A program made the translations under genes and the position numbers. The notes below the pieces were generated by a model. The model saw only the letters and a program-made list of their open reading frames with translations. It had not been told where the DNA came from and searched no databases. Source: Microbacterium oxydans (GTDB lineage: Bacteria; Actinomycetota; Actinomycetes; Actinomycetales; Microbacteriaceae). Taken from it: 64,000 nucleotides of DNA. This document shows, in pieces, positions 17,513 through 26,126 of the stretch (positions are counted from its first letter, which is position 1; each line of letters starts with the position of its first letter). The stretch spans positions 248,001-312,000 of the forward strand of contig NZ_FMIR01000014.1 in the NCBI RefSeq assembly GCF_900095745.1, given 5' to 3'.

Positions 17513-19032
17513 AGGCCCTGCGCCAGCCGGTAGTAGGCCTGGTTCCAGCGGACCTGCTTCTGGAACTCGGGCAGCGTGGTGCTGTCGTCGATCACGAGCA
17601 GCTCGACCTCGGCCATCTCGGCGAAGTCGCGGAACGCCTCGATCCCGACTGCGGTCGACATGACCGTGTGGTGGGCGGCACCGGCGGTGAGCCAGGCGGC
17701 GGCGCTGGTGGTGAAGTCGGGCTGCGGCTTCCAGACCGCGCGTCCGACGGGGAGCTTCGGCAGCGCGGCCCGCGGCGGCACGTTCTCGACCACGTTCGCG
17801 GTGAGGCGGAACCGGTCGCGCATGTCGCTGAGCGCCACCACGACGGCGGGGCCGGGATCGGCCGTGAAGACCAGGCGCACCGGGTCGTCCTTGCCGCCGA
17901 TGCCGAGCGGGTGGATCTCGAGCGTGGGCTTCGCGGAGGTCAGCGACGGGGAGACCTCGAGCATGTGCGCACCGAGGATCAGCTCGTCGCCCGGAGTCAT
18001 GTCGTAGGTGTAGTCCTCCATCAGGCTCGCGCCGCCGGGCAGACCCGCACCCATCACGTTCGCGATGCGCACGAGCACGGCGGTCTTCCAGTCACCCTCG
18101 GCACCGAAGCCGTAGCCCTCGGCCATCAGCCGCTGCACCGCGAGACCCGGCAGCTGCTTCAGCGCACCGAGGTCTTCGAACGACGTCGTGAACGCACCGA
18201 AGCCGCCCTCCTCGAGGAACGACCGCAGCCCGATCTCGATCGCCGCACCGTCACGCAGCGACTCGTGCCGCTCGCCGCCCTTCCGCAGCTCGGGCACGAC
18301 CTCGTACAGCTCCTCGTACTCGGCGACGAGCGCGTCGATGTCGGAGGCGGATGCCGCGGCCACGGCGTCTGCCAGCTCGTTCACGCCCCACGTGTTCACC
18401 TGCACACCGAACCGCAGCTCGGCCTCGGTCTTGTCACCCTCGGTCACCGCGACGAAGCGCATGTTGTCGCCGAAGCGCGCGAGCTTCAGGTCGCGCGAGG
18501 CCGCGAGGCCCGCCGCCGCCCGCTGCCAGGTACCGAGCTCGCTGCGCAGGCGCGGGTCGGACGCATGCCCGACGATGGTCTTGCGCGGCACACCCAGGCG
18601 CGTCTGGATGTATCCGAACTCGCGGTCGCCGTGCGCCGCCTGGTTCAGGTTCATGAAGTCGAAGTCGATGTCGGCCCAGGGCAGCTCGACGTTGGCCTGC
18701 GTGTGCAGGTGCGCGAGCGGCTTCTGCAGCGCGTCGAGTCCGGCGATCCACATCTTCGCCGGGCTGAACGTGTGCATCCACGCCACGAGACCGATCACGC
18801 GGTCGTCGGCGTTGGCCTCCAGTGCGGTGCGCTTGATGGCCGCGGCATCCGTCAGCACCGGCTTCCAGACGATCCGGACCGGGACCTCGGGCGACTCGTC
18901 GAGCAGTCGCGCGATCTCCTGCGACTGCGCCGCGACCTGCGCGAGCGTCTCGGGACCGTAGAGGTGCTGGCTGCCGGTGAGGAACCAGACCTCGTAGCCG
19001 TCGAGGGAGGTGGTGAGCGGAGTGCGGGTCAT
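17509..19032 (-). CDS. araA: L-arabinose isomerase
   Basis: 507 residues, the usual length for AraA. Characteristic segments: [40 protein letters not shown] and [11 protein letters not shown] (metal-binding Glu residues), EIHPLGIGG (metal-binding His). It converts L-arabinose to L-ribulose in the cytoplasm. AAGGACC lies upstream of the ATG at 19032, 9 nt after araB. The C-terminus overlaps the mutarotase start. Confidence 0.97.
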   Translation of the reverse strand: MTRTPLTTSLDGYEVWFLTGSQHLYGPETLAQVAAQSQEIARLLDESPEVPVRIVWKPVLTDAAAIKRTALEANADDRVIGLVAWMHTFSPAKMWIAGLDALQKPLAHLHTQANVELPWADIDFDFMNLNQAAHGDREFGYIQTRLGVPRKTIVGHASDPRLRSELGTWQRAAAGLAASRDLKLARFGDNMRFVAVTEGDKTEAELRFGVQVNTWGVNELADAVAAASASDIDALVAEYEELYEVVPELRKGGERHESLRDGAAIEIGLRSFLEEGGFGAFTTSFEDLGALKQLPGLAVQRLMAEGYGFGAEGDWKTAVLVRIANVMGAGLPGGASLMEDYTYDMTPGDELILGAHMLEVSPSLTSAKPTLEIHPLGIGGKDDPVRLVFTADPGPAVVVALSDMRDRFRLTANVVENVPPRAALPKLPVGRAVWKPQPDFTTSAAAWLTAGAAHHTVMSTAVGIEAFRDFAEMAEVELLVIDDSTTLPEFQKQVRWNQAYYRLAQGL

Positions 19033-19041
19033 GAACGGTCC

Positions 19042-20625
19042 TTACAGGGATTCGACGGCGGCGGCCTCGATGGCCAGGCCCCCTCGGTAGCGGTCGAGAT
19101 AGGCGGAGAACCCGGCGACATCGGCCGGGTCGGGGTCGGCGGTGCTGAGGGATGCCGTGGCGAACACCCGCTGGTCGAGGTAGTCCGCCAGCGAGAGGTC
19201 TTCGGCATGGGCGAGGTACGAGGCGAGCACGGCGATGCCCCACGCGCCACCCTCGGCGGCGAGCTCGCCGACGGCGACCGGAGCATCGAGCGCACCGGCT
19301 AGGAAGCGCTGGGCGACCCCGGCGGTGCGGAACATGCCTCCGTGCGCGAACATCCGGTCGAGCTGCACACCCTCCGCCGCGAGCACCTGCATGCCGAGCG
19401 CGAGCGTGCCGAACACGCCGTAGACCTGGGCGCGCATGAAGTTCGCGAGCGTGAGCGCACTGTCGGGGGTGCGCACGAACAGCGGACGCCCCTCGATCAG
19501 GCCGGCGATCGGCTCGCCGGCGAGGTGGTTGTAGGCGAGGAGGCCACCGGCATCCGCTTCACCCTCGAGCGCCTCGCGGAACAGGACGTCGAACGCGGCA
19601 TCGTCGTCGATCGGCTGGCCGGCCGCGGCGGCGAAGCGTGTGAACAGCCCCGCCCAGGCTGCGAGCTCGCTGGCGCCGTTGTTGCAGTGCACCATGGCCA
19701 CGGCGTCGCCCGCCGGAGTGGTCACGAGGTCGAGCTCGTGGTGCACCTCGGCCAGCGGATGCTCCAGCACGACCATCGCGAAGATGCTCGTGCCCGCGCT
19801 CACGTTGCCGGTGCGCGGGGCGACCGAGTTCGTCGCGACCATGCCCGTTCCCGCATCACCCTCGGGTGGACACAGCGGGATGCCGGGGCGCAGTGCGCCA
19901 CTCGGGTCGAGGAGGGCGGCGCCGCCGGCGGTGAGGGTGCCGGCCGCGGCCCCGGCGGGGAGCACGCTCGGCAGGAGCTGAGCCGCCGGTGCGGGCAGAC
20001 GGTCACCGACGAGGGCGTCGTAGGCGTGCAGCATCCGCGCGTCGTAGGCGCCGGTCGCGGCATTGATCGGGAACATGCCCGAGGCATCACCGACCCCGAG
20101 CACCCGCTCGCCCGTGAGGCGGTGGTGCACATAACCGGCGAGGGTGTTCACGCTCGCGACCCGGGCGAGATGCGGCTCGGCGTCGAGCACGGCCTGGTGC
20201 AGGTGCGCGATCGACCAGCGCAGCGGGATGTTCACGCCGAACAGCTCCCCCAGCTCGGCAGAGGCCGCGCCCGTGCTGGTGTTGCGCCAGGTGCGGAACG
20301 GCACGAGCAGCTCGCCGGACGCGTCGAACGCCAGGTAGCCGTGCATCATCGCCGAGACCCCGATGGCGCCGAACGTGTCGGGACGGATGCCATGGCGCTC
20401 CTGCGCATCGTCGACCAGAGCCGCGTACGCCGCCTGGAGGCCGCTCCACACCTCGTCGATCGCGTAGGTCCAGCGGCCGTCTTCGAGGCGGTTCTCCCAC
20501 GAGAACGAGCCTGTGGCGAGGACCTCGGTCGCGTCGGAGCCAATCAGGCAGGCCTTGATGCGGGTCGAGCCCAGCTCGATGCCGAGGCTCGTGCGCCCCT
20601 CACGGATGTCGTCGAGCGCACTCAT
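19042..20625 (-). CDS. araB: L-ribulokinase (FGGY-family sugar kinase)
   Basis: 527 residues. The FGGY kinase N-terminus GIELGSTRIKACLIG holds the first phosphate loop; GNVSAGTSIFAMV and HGGMFRTAGVAQRFLAGAL match the adenosine-binding lobe. Placed between araD and araA it is assigned to phosphorylate L-ribulose to L-ribulose-5-phosphate. By sequence alone xylulokinase activity cannot be excluded. The ATG at 20625 forms an ATGA overlap with the araD stop; the longer open frame beyond is the antisense shadow of araD. Confidence 0.9.
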   Translation of the reverse strand: MSALDDIREGRTSLGIELGSTRIKACLIGSDATEVLATGSFSWENRLEDGRWTYAIDEVWSGLQAAYAALVDDAQERHGIRPDTFGAIGVSAMMHGYLAFDASGELLVPFRTWRNTSTGAASAELGELFGVNIPLRWSIAHLHQAVLDAEPHLARVASVNTLAGYVHHRLTGERVLGVGDASGMFPINAATGAYDARMLHAYDALVGDRLPAPAAQLLPSVLPAGAAAGTLTAGGAALLDPSGALRPGIPLCPPEGDAGTGMVATNSVAPRTGNVSAGTSIFAMVVLEHPLAEVHHELDLVTTPAGDAVAMVHCNNGASELAAWAGLFTRFAAAAGQPIDDDAAFDVLFREALEGEADAGGLLAYNHLAGEPIAGLIEGRPLFVRTPDSALTLANFMRAQVYGVFGTLALGMQVLAAEGVQLDRMFAHGGMFRTAGVAQRFLAGALDAPVAVGELAAEGGAWGIAVLASYLAHAEDLSLADYLDQRVFATASLSTADPDPADVAGFSAYLDRYRGGLAIEAAAVESL

Positions 20626-21341
20626 CGGCGGGTGTCCTCGGACTGGCCATAGACGTTCTGATATCGGTCGAACAGGCTGTCGATCGCGGCCTGCGGAATC
20701 GGGATGAGCGGTCCCGCCTCGCGGGCGAGGTGCACGGTGCGTGCGACGTCCTCGACCATGACGGCGGCCTTCACGGCATCCTCCGCATCCGCGCCGATCG
20801 TGAACGGACCGTGGTTCTGCATGAGCACCGCCCGGGAGCGGTGACCGCTGAGGGTCTCGACGATGCCGCGGCCGATCGAGTCGTCGCCGATGATCGCGAA
20901 GGGGCCGATCGGGACGGGCCCGCCGAACTCGTCGGCCATCGCGGTGATGACGCAGGGGATCTCCTCGCCCCGCGCCGCCCACGCGACGGCGTAGGTCGAG
21001 TGCGTGTGCACGACCCCGCCGACGGTCGGCATGTGCCGGTAGACGTACGCGTGCGCTGCGGTGTCGCTCGACGGTGAGCGGTCACTGCCGGGCGTGCCGG
21101 GGATGACGTTGCCGTCGAGGTCGCACAGGATCATGTTCGAGGCGGTGAGGTCGTCGTAGCTCACACCGCTCGGCTTGATCACGAAGAGGTCGGCGCCGGG
21201 CACGCGGCCCGAGATGTTGCCGCCCGTCCAGATGACCAGGCCGTAGCGGACCAGTTCTCCGTGCAGACGGGCCACATCCGCGCGGACGACCGCGATCGCG
21301 TGCTCGATGTCGGGTTCGAAGGTGGGGGCGTCGTCGCTCAC
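20622..21341 (-). CDS. araD: L-ribulose-5-phosphate 4-epimerase
   Basis: 239 residues of the class II aldolase/AraD fold: WTGGNISGR (substrate loop), IKPSGVSYDDL, GGVVHTHSTYAVAWA (zinc-binding HTH) and LMQNHGPFTIG. It makes D-xylulose-5-phosphate, the exit to the pentose phosphate pathway. The GTG at 21341 is preferred to the in-frame GTG at 21395 because the promoter and operator (21369-21415) lie between them, so the longer form would start upstream of transcription. First gene of the operon; overlaps araB by 4 nt. Confidence 0.95.
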   Translation of the reverse strand: MSDDAPTFEPDIEHAIAVVRADVARLHGELVRYGLVIWTGGNISGRVPGADLFVIKPSGVSYDDLTASNMILCDLDGNVIPGTPGSDRSPSSDTAAHAYVYRHMPTVGGVVHTHSTYAVAWAARGEEIPCVITAMADEFGGPVPIGPFAIIGDDSIGRGIVETLSGHRSRAVLMQNHGPFTIGADAEDAVKAAVMVEDVARTVHLAREAGPLIPIPQAAIDSLFDRYQNVYGQSEDTRR

Positions 21342-21368
21342 AGCTGCCTCTGGGTTCGCATCCGGCCA

Positions 21369-21415
21369 CTGTGACCGGTCACAGAAGTCTGTCACGGCAG
21401 CGCTCGGTCCGTCAA
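21369..21415 (-). promoter_or_regulatory. araDBA promoter with perfect LacI-type operator
   Basis: Minus strand: TTGACG (21415-21410), 18-nt spacer, CAGACT (21391-21386). Immediately after the -10, CTGTGACCGGTCACAG (21369-21384) is a perfect 16-bp palindrome with a CG centre that would cover the transcription start. It differs from the TGTTACCGGTAACA sites of module E at one symmetric position. The likely binder is the LacI protein encoded just upstream (21566-22576). Confidence 0.8.
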
Positions 21416-21443
21416 GGCTCGCCCCCTGCGCCGCCCCCTCTCA

Positions 21444-21563
21444 CCGAGTGCACGGGAAGCTGCCGAGCGCACCGGAAGTTCACGCCAGCAAGCCGTGCAC
21501 TCGACAACAGGCCGTGCACTCGGCGACGAGGAGCGGGCGGGGAGCGGGCGGGGAGCGGGCGGC
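21444..21563. repeat. Short inverted and tandem repeats downstream of the araR-like gene
   Basis: CCGAGTGCACGG (21444-21455) is the inverse of CCGTGCACTCGG (21512-21523), and a second direct copy CCGTGCACTCG lies at 21493-21503. The same 12-mer recurs inside the LacI gene at 22383-22394. From 21531 to 21563 an 11-bp unit GAGCGGGCGGG is repeated three times (last base differs), ending 2 nt before the LacI stop codon. The inverted pair could form a stem ending the regulator transcript, but the spacer is 56 nt. No coding potential seen. Confidence 0.6.
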
Positions 21564-21565
21564 GG

Positions 21566-22576
21566 TCAGCGGGGCGGAGCGACGGAGGCGCGGGAGACCA
21601 GCACCGGCGCGATGGGAGTGAGAGCGGATGCCGCGCCCTCGGTTCCGCCGATCGCGGCGGCGACGGCCCGACGCGCGAGCTCCTCGAAGTCCTGCCGCAC
21701 GGTGGTGAGCGGCGGCCAGTAGTACGCGGCATCCGGGGCATCGTCGAACCCGACCACGCTGACATCGCCGGGAACCGTGAGCCCCGCCTCGTGCAGGGCA
21801 CTCAGCAGGCCGAGCGCCATCTGGTCGTTCGCCGCGAACACCGCCGTGACCCCGGAACCGCGAACCGCCTCGACCGCCGCGTACCCCGACCCGGCCGACC
21901 AGTCCCCCGCGATCACCGGTCCCGGCGTCAGCCCGCGGGCGGCGAGCTCCGCGGCGAACCCCTCGGCGCGCGACTCCGCCTCGAGCCAGTCCGCCGGTCC
22001 CGCGAGGTGCGCGATGCGGGTGTGCCCGGCTTCGGCGAGCGCAGCGACCGCCAACCGCGCGCCTGCGGCCTGATCCACCGAGAGTCCGGTCGCGCCGAGT
22101 CCGGCGGAATGCAGCGTCACGACCGGCACGTCGATGCGCAGCGCGGCGAGCGCCTCCAGCGTCTGGGCGTGCGGGGCGACGACGACGATCCCCTCCACCC
22201 CCTGCACGACGAGGTGGTCGACCGCCGCGACGACAGCCGCGACATCCGCCGCATCCGCGAAGGCCGCGCTCACCCAGTACCCGGCCTCGCGGGCCGAAGC
22301 CTCCAGCGCGGCGAGGCTGCGCGAGGGCCCGTACTGCAGCGCATCCGAGGCCAGCACGCCCAGGGTCCGCGAGCGCCGGGTGCCGAGTGCACGGGCGGCG
22401 TTGTTCATGCGGTAGCCGAGCTCGGCCATCGCGGCGAGCACGCGCTCCTTGGTGTCGGTGGCGACGTCGGGGTGGTCGTTCAGCACCCTCGACACGGTCT
22501 GCCGGGACACGCCTGCGCGGGCGGCGACGTCGCGGACGCCGATGGATCGGCTGCGGCCGCTGCTCGTGTCACTCAC
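21566..22576 (-). CDS. araR: LacI-family regulator of the arabinose operon (AraR-like)
   Basis: 336 residues. HTH VRDVAARAGVSRQTVSRVLNDHP and effector domain with HIAHLAGPADWLEA-type motif, SVVGFDDAPDAAYYWPPLTTVRQDF. It is clearly paralogous to the two LacI proteins at 36340 and 37505 (same AGPxDWxxA and PPLTTVRQ segments). Its position upstream of araD and the palindrome at 21369 argue that it represses araDBA and is released by L-arabinose or a derivative. The gene symbol rests on context. The GTG at 22576 has no clear Shine-Dalgarno sequence and may be leaderless. The open frame continuing to 23473 is antisense to the epimerase gene. Confidence 0.88.
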   Translation of the reverse strand: MSDTSSGRSRSIGVRDVAARAGVSRQTVSRVLNDHPDVATDTKERVLAAMAELGYRMNNAARALGTRRSRTLGVLASDALQYGPSRSLAALEASAREAGYWVSAAFADAADVAAVVAAVDHLVVQGVEGIVVVAPHAQTLEALAALRIDVPVVTLHSAGLGATGLSVDQAAGARLAVAALAEAGHTRIAHLAGPADWLEAESRAEGFAAELAARGLTPGPVIAGDWSAGSGYAAVEAVRGSGVTAVFAANDQMALGLLSALHEAGLTVPGDVSVVGFDDAPDAAYYWPPLTTVRQDFEELARRAVAAAIGGTEGAASALTPIAPVLVSRASVAPPR

Positions 22577-22633
22577 GCCGACGAGTGTACGACGCCCGGT
22601 CCACTCGGCCCGCCGCCGTGCCACTCTGGTGAC

Positions 22634-23479
22634 ATGCGCATCGCTCTCACCGGCTCCTCCGGCAAGCTCGGCCGCGTCGTCGCCCGCGAACTCCGCGCGA
22701 ACGGCTACGACGTCATCGGCATGGACCTCACCGGCACCCGCGGCCCCGACTTCGTGCAGGTCGACCTGACCGACTACGGCCAGGTCGTCGACGCGTTCAC
22801 GGCGGTCGGCGACAGGCACGACGGCATCGACGCGGTGGTGCACCTCGGCGCGATCCCGGCCCCCGGCATCCGCACCGACGTCGCGACCTTCCACAACAAC
22901 ATGCCGGCCACGTTCAACGTATTCTGGGCGGCCGTGCGCCTCGGCATCCGGCGCATCGTGTATGCGTCGAGCGAGACGGTGCTGGGGCTGCCGTTCGACG
23001 TGCCGCCGCCCTACGTGCCGGTCGACGAGGACTACCCCGCGCGCCCCGAATCCGTCTACTCGCTCGTGAAGACGCTCGAGGAGCAGCTCGCGACCGAGCT
23101 CGTGCGCTGGCACCCCGACCTGTCGATCACGGCCCTGCGGTTCTCGAACGTGATGGTCCCTGAGGACTACGCCGAGTTCCCCTCGTTCGACGCCGACGCC
23201 CTCGGGCGCAAGTGGAACCTGTGGGGCTACATCGACGCCCGCGACGGCGCCCAGGCGGTGCAGCGGTCGCTCGAGGTCGCAGCCCCCGGATTCGACCGGT
23301 TCATCATCGCGGCGGCCGACACGGTGATGTCGCGGCCCAACGACGAACTGCTCGCCGAGGTCTTCCCGGACGTGCCGAGGCGCCGAGAGTTCGGCCCGAA
23401 CGAGACGCTGCTGTCGATCGACAAGGCGCGCCGGGTCCTGGACTACGACCCGCAGCACTCCTGGCGCGACCACGTTTGA
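22634..23479 (+). CDS. NAD(P)-dependent epimerase/dehydratase (extended SDR)
   Basis: 281 residues. Extended short-chain dehydrogenase: cofactor motif TGSSGKLG (6-13), acidic D31 after the second strand (favours NAD), catalytic Tyr142 and Lys146 in YSLVK, and the usual YASSETV strand. Substrate is probably a nucleotide sugar, uronate or sugar lactone; I cannot tell which. It diverges from the araR-like gene with 57 nt between starts, so it may share that regulator. The ribosome site is weak (GGTG). The stop is 48 nt from the convergent LacI gene. Confidence 0.85.
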   Translation: MRIALTGSSGKLGRVVARELRANGYDVIGMDLTGTRGPDFVQVDLTDYGQVVDAFTAVGDRHDGIDAVVHLGAIPAPGIRTDVATFHNNMPATFNVFWAAVRLGIRRIVYASSETVLGLPFDVPPPYVPVDEDYPARPESVYSLVKTLEEQLATELVRWHPDLSITALRFSNVMVPEDYAEFPSFDADALGRKWNLWGYIDARDGAQAVQRSLEVAAPGFDRFIIAAADTVMSRPNDELLAEVFPDVPRRREFGPNETLLSIDKARRVLDYDPQHSWRDHV

Positions 23480-23527
23480 CGCCGGCAGCGCCGGGGTCGC
23501 CGAGCCCGTCGAAGCGCCTGGAACGGG

Positions 23528-24556
23528 TCAGCGCCGAGCGATGGTCGAGCCTCGGATGACCAGGCGCACGGGCAGATGGTGCGACCCCTCACCGATGTCG
23601 ACGCCGTCGATCGCGTCGAACACGCGCTGCGCCGCCTGACGCCCGAGCTGCTGCAGGTTCGCGTCGATGCTGGTCAGCTCCGGGCGGGCGTTGGTCGCCA
23701 GCACCTCCCAGTTGTCGTAGCCGATGACGGCGAGGTCGTCGGGCACCGAGCGCCCGAGGTCCCGCGCCGAGTCGAGCACACCGCGCGCGATCTGGTCGGA
23801 CCCGCAGAACACCGCATCGATATCCGGATGCCGCTGCAGCAGCAGCGCTCCGGCATCCCGACCCCAGTGCTCGGTCCATTCCGAGAGCATCGGGGCGCCG
23901 ACGAACTCGAGCCCGGCTTCGGCGAGCGCGGCCCTGGCACCGGCGAGGCGATCCTGCGCCGCGGCGTAGGAGGGTTCGCCCGAGATGTGCGCGATGCGTC
24001 GGCGCCCGCACGAGAGCAGATGCTCGATCGCGAGGCGCCCTCCCGCGTAGTTGTCGGGGGTGAGAGACAGGTCGCGCGGATCGTCCGACGGCGCATACGC
24101 GTACACGACCGGAACCGGGATGTCCTGCCCCAGCGAGGGACGCGGGTCGGTCTGCCGTCCGACGACGATGATGCCGTCGACGCGGCGGCTCAACAGCTCT
24201 TTCAGGTGATGCTGCTCGCGGATCGCGTCGCCGCGGGCGTCGCAGAGGAACACGTTGATGCGCCCCGCACCGAAGGCGTCTTCCGCCCCCATGAGGATCG
24301 GGATCATGAAGCGGCCTTCGAGGTCGCTGGTGAGCAGTCCCACCGTGCCGGTGCGTCCGGCGAGGAGCCCTCGGGCCATCGCATTCGGGGTGAACGCGAG
24401 CTCTGCGGCGGCGGCCACGACCCGGGCCTTGGTGGCCACTGCGACATCACCGCGGTCGTTGAGCGCCTTCGATGCCGTGGCGATCGAGACGCCGGCATGC
24501 CGTGCCACGTCGCTGAGCGTCGCCGCCTTGCCCGCCATGTCGCCGCTGCTGACCAT
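23528..24556 (-). CDS. LacI-family regulator of module D
   Basis: 342 residues. HTH ATLSDVARHAGVSIATASKALND followed by NAMARGLLAGRTGTVGLLTSDLEG and a sugar-binding domain (LGRSVPDDLAVIGYDNWEVLATNARPELTSI). The ATG at 24556 is chosen for AGGGGG 5 nt upstream; an internal ATG at 24538 is an alternative. It is divergent from the GH127 importer operon. Two groups of TTTC/GAAA-based palindromes lie in the 172-nt intergenic region, one near each start, consistent with autoregulation and control of the importer/GH127 genes. Confidence 0.93.
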   Translation of the reverse strand: MVSSGDMAGKAATLSDVARHAGVSIATASKALNDRGDVAVATKARVVAAAAELAFTPNAMARGLLAGRTGTVGLLTSDLEGRFMIPILMGAEDAFGAGRINVFLCDARGDAIREQHHLKELLSRRVDGIIVVGRQTDPRPSLGQDIPVPVVYAYAPSDDPRDLSLTPDNYAGGRLAIEHLLSCGRRRIAHISGEPSYAAAQDRLAGARAALAEAGLEFVGAPMLSEWTEHWGRDAGALLLQRHPDIDAVFCGSDQIARGVLDSARDLGRSVPDDLAVIGYDNWEVLATNARPELTSIDANLQQLGRQAAQRVFDAIDGVDIGEGSHHLPVRLVIRGSTIARR

Positions 24557-24567
24557 CTCGCCCCCTG

Positions 24568-24584
24568 AACGTTTCTGAAAGGTT
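24568..24584 (-). promoter_or_regulatory. Palindrome upstream of the module D regulator
   Basis: A 17-bp imperfect palindrome with arms AACGTTTC and GAAAGGTT around a single central base, 12 nt upstream of the LacI ATG. It would place the regulator over its own ribosome-binding or start-site region. The core resembles the TTTCGAAA elements at 24627-24644. Confidence 0.5.
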
Positions 24585-24597
24585 ATCGGAGCGATGC

Positions 24598-24644
24598 TTG
24601 ACCGCCGCGCTTCATTCACGATATACCTTTCGAAAGCGGTTTCG
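24598..24644 (+). promoter_or_regulatory. Promoter and LacI-type operators of the module D importer
   Basis: TTGACC (24598-24603), 18-nt spacer and TATACC (24622-24627) form a plausible promoter. Directly after the -10 come CTTTCGAAAG (24627-24636, perfect palindrome) and the overlapping CG-centred palindrome CGAAAGCGGTTTCG (24631-24644). A further TTTCGAAA-like half lies at 24649-24656. The arrangement suggests repression by the divergent LacI protein. Confidence 0.6.
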
Positions 24645-24728
24645 GAGTTTTCGAAATTGCACCTCAGCTCGACACTGCCGTCGCTCGCCGACCGCATCCA
24701 CTCACCGAAGAGTCCTGGAGGCAATCCC

Positions 24729-26027
24729 ATGCACACCACCCGACGCCGTGCGTTCCGCCGCACGGCCACCATCCTCGCCGTCACCGGCCTGCTCGCCGTC
24801 CCACTGGCGGGCTGCGCAGCCGGCGACGACACCGCCGGCCCGACCGAGGAGATCCCCGCGGGAGGCGTCGACGACGGTTCGACGCTGACGCTCTGGACCC
24901 GCGCTCCCATCGAACGCCAGGCCAAACTGCTCGTCGATGCGTACAACGACTCGCACGAGAACCAGGTCGAACTCACGGTCGTCCCCAACGACGACTACGT
25001 CGCCAAGGTCGGCGCCGCCGCCGGGTCCGGCGGACTCCCCGACCTCTTCGCGGCCGACATCGTCTACGTGCCCAACTGGGCGCAACAGGGCCTCTTCGCC
25101 GACCTCTCGACCCAGATCGACGGCCTCGACTTCAAGGACGAGATCAACCAGGGCCACCTCGACGCCGGCACCGTCGACGACAAGGAGTACGTGCTGCCGT
25201 TCGCGCTCGACCTCTCGATGCTGTTCTGGAACAAGGAGCTGTTCGCCGAGGCCGGCCTCGACCCCGAGAAGGCGCCGGCGACGCTCGAAGAGTTCTCCGA
25301 GGCCGCGCAGGCGGTGCAGGCTCTGAACAAGCCCGACACCTACGGCACCGCCACGGGTCTGAACTGCGGCGGCTGCCTGGTCTTCACCTGGTTCCCCTCG
25401 GTCTGGGCCTCGGGCGAAGAGGTCATGAGCGACGACGGCACCGAATCGCTGCTGAACGGCGACGCGGCTCAGGCTGTGTACGACACCTGGGCCGAGCTGG
25501 AAGAGGCGGGCGCGGTGCTTCCGAGCTCCACCGACGAGACCGGCCCGACGTGGACCGCGGCCTTCAGCGAGGGCAAGGTCGGCGTGATGCCGTTCCCGGC
25601 GACGCTCCTCCCCTCGCTGGAGTTCGACGCGGGCGTGGCCGGCATCCCGGGTGTCGACGGCGGCGTCTCGACGTTCGTCGGCGGCGACGGCATCGGCATC
25701 TCGAAGGACTCGAAGCAGTCCGCGCAGGCCTGGAACTTCCTCGACTGGATGATGTCCGAGGAGGCACAGGTCGAGGTGCTCGCCAAGGACGGCAACGCGG
25801 TCTCACGCGGCGACCTCGCCGACAACGAGTACGCGGCGGCCGACCCCCGCCTGGTCACGATCAACGAGGTCGCGGCGCAGGGCAGCACACCCGTGGCTCT
25901 GAACTTCCAGCAGGCGTTCAACGCGCCGGGCAGCCCGTGGCTCACGCTCGTGCGCAACCGGGTGCTGAACGGCGAGGACTCCGTCGACGCCGACAACGAC
26001 GAGATCACCGCCATCCTCGGGCAGTGA
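24729..26027 (+). CDS. Extracellular sugar-binding lipoprotein (module D)
   Basis: 432 residues. Arg-rich start, hydrophobic segment and lipobox LAGC with Cys29. CUT1 binding-protein fold (SBP_bac_1), with LTLWTRAPIERQAKLLVDAYN at the mature N-terminus and EVLAKDGNAVSRGDL near the end. GGAGG lies 8 nt before the ATG; the longer frame has no ribosome site. It feeds the permeases at 26127 and 27038. The GH127 gene at the operon end suggests beta-L-arabinofuranosyl oligosaccharides as the substrate (inference). Confidence 0.93.
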   Translation: MHTTRRRAFRRTATILAVTGLLAVPLAGCAAGDDTAGPTEEIPAGGVDDGSTLTLWTRAPIERQAKLLVDAYNDSHENQVELTVVPNDDYVAKVGAAAGSGGLPDLFAADIVYVPNWAQQGLFADLSTQIDGLDFKDEINQGHLDAGTVDDKEYVLPFALDLSMLFWNKELFAEAGLDPEKAPATLEEFSEAAQAVQALNKPDTYGTATGLNCGGCLVFTWFPSVWASGEEVMSDDGTESLLNGDAAQAVYDTWAELEEAGAVLPSSTDETGPTWTAAFSEGKVGVMPFPATLLPSLEFDAGVAGIPGVDGGVSTFVGGDGIGISKDSKQSAQAWNFLDWMMSEEAQVEVLAKDGNAVSRGDLADNEYAAADPRLVTINEVAAQGSTPVALNFQQAFNAPGSPWLTLVRNRVLNGEDSVDADNDEITAILGQ

Positions 26028-26031
26028 TTTC

Positions 26032-26065
26032 CGGCGGGCGGCGCGCCATGACGCGCCGCCCGCCG
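26032..26065 (+). promoter_or_regulatory. Intercistronic GC-rich hairpin after the binding-protein gene (module D)
   Basis: A perfect 14-bp stem: CGGCGGGCGGCGCG (26032-26045) pairs with 26052-26065, with a 6-nt loop. It begins 4 nt after the binding-protein stop and sits 62 nt before the permease start. Such hairpins after the first gene are known to protect or terminate the upstream message so that binding protein exceeds permease. Partial termination is equally possible. Confidence 0.65.
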
Positions 26066-26080
26066 CTCCCCTCGACTGCA

Positions 26081-26116
26081 GCGACAGCATCCGACAAAGC
26101 GACAGCCTCCGACGAA
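26081..26116 (+). repeat. 18-bp tandem direct repeat before the permease gene
   Basis: GCGACAGCATCCGACAAA (26081-26098) is followed directly by a copy with two differences (26099-26116). It ends 10 nt before the permease ATG at 26127 and so contributes its leader. Function unknown; it may be only a slippage duplication. Confidence 0.7.
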
Positions 26117-26126
26117 AGAGAACCCG

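Noticed and set aside
21371..23479. A 702-codon plus-strand frame across the araR-like gene
   Set aside because: Only the part from 22634 encodes a recognisable SDR; the rest is antisense to the LacI gene.
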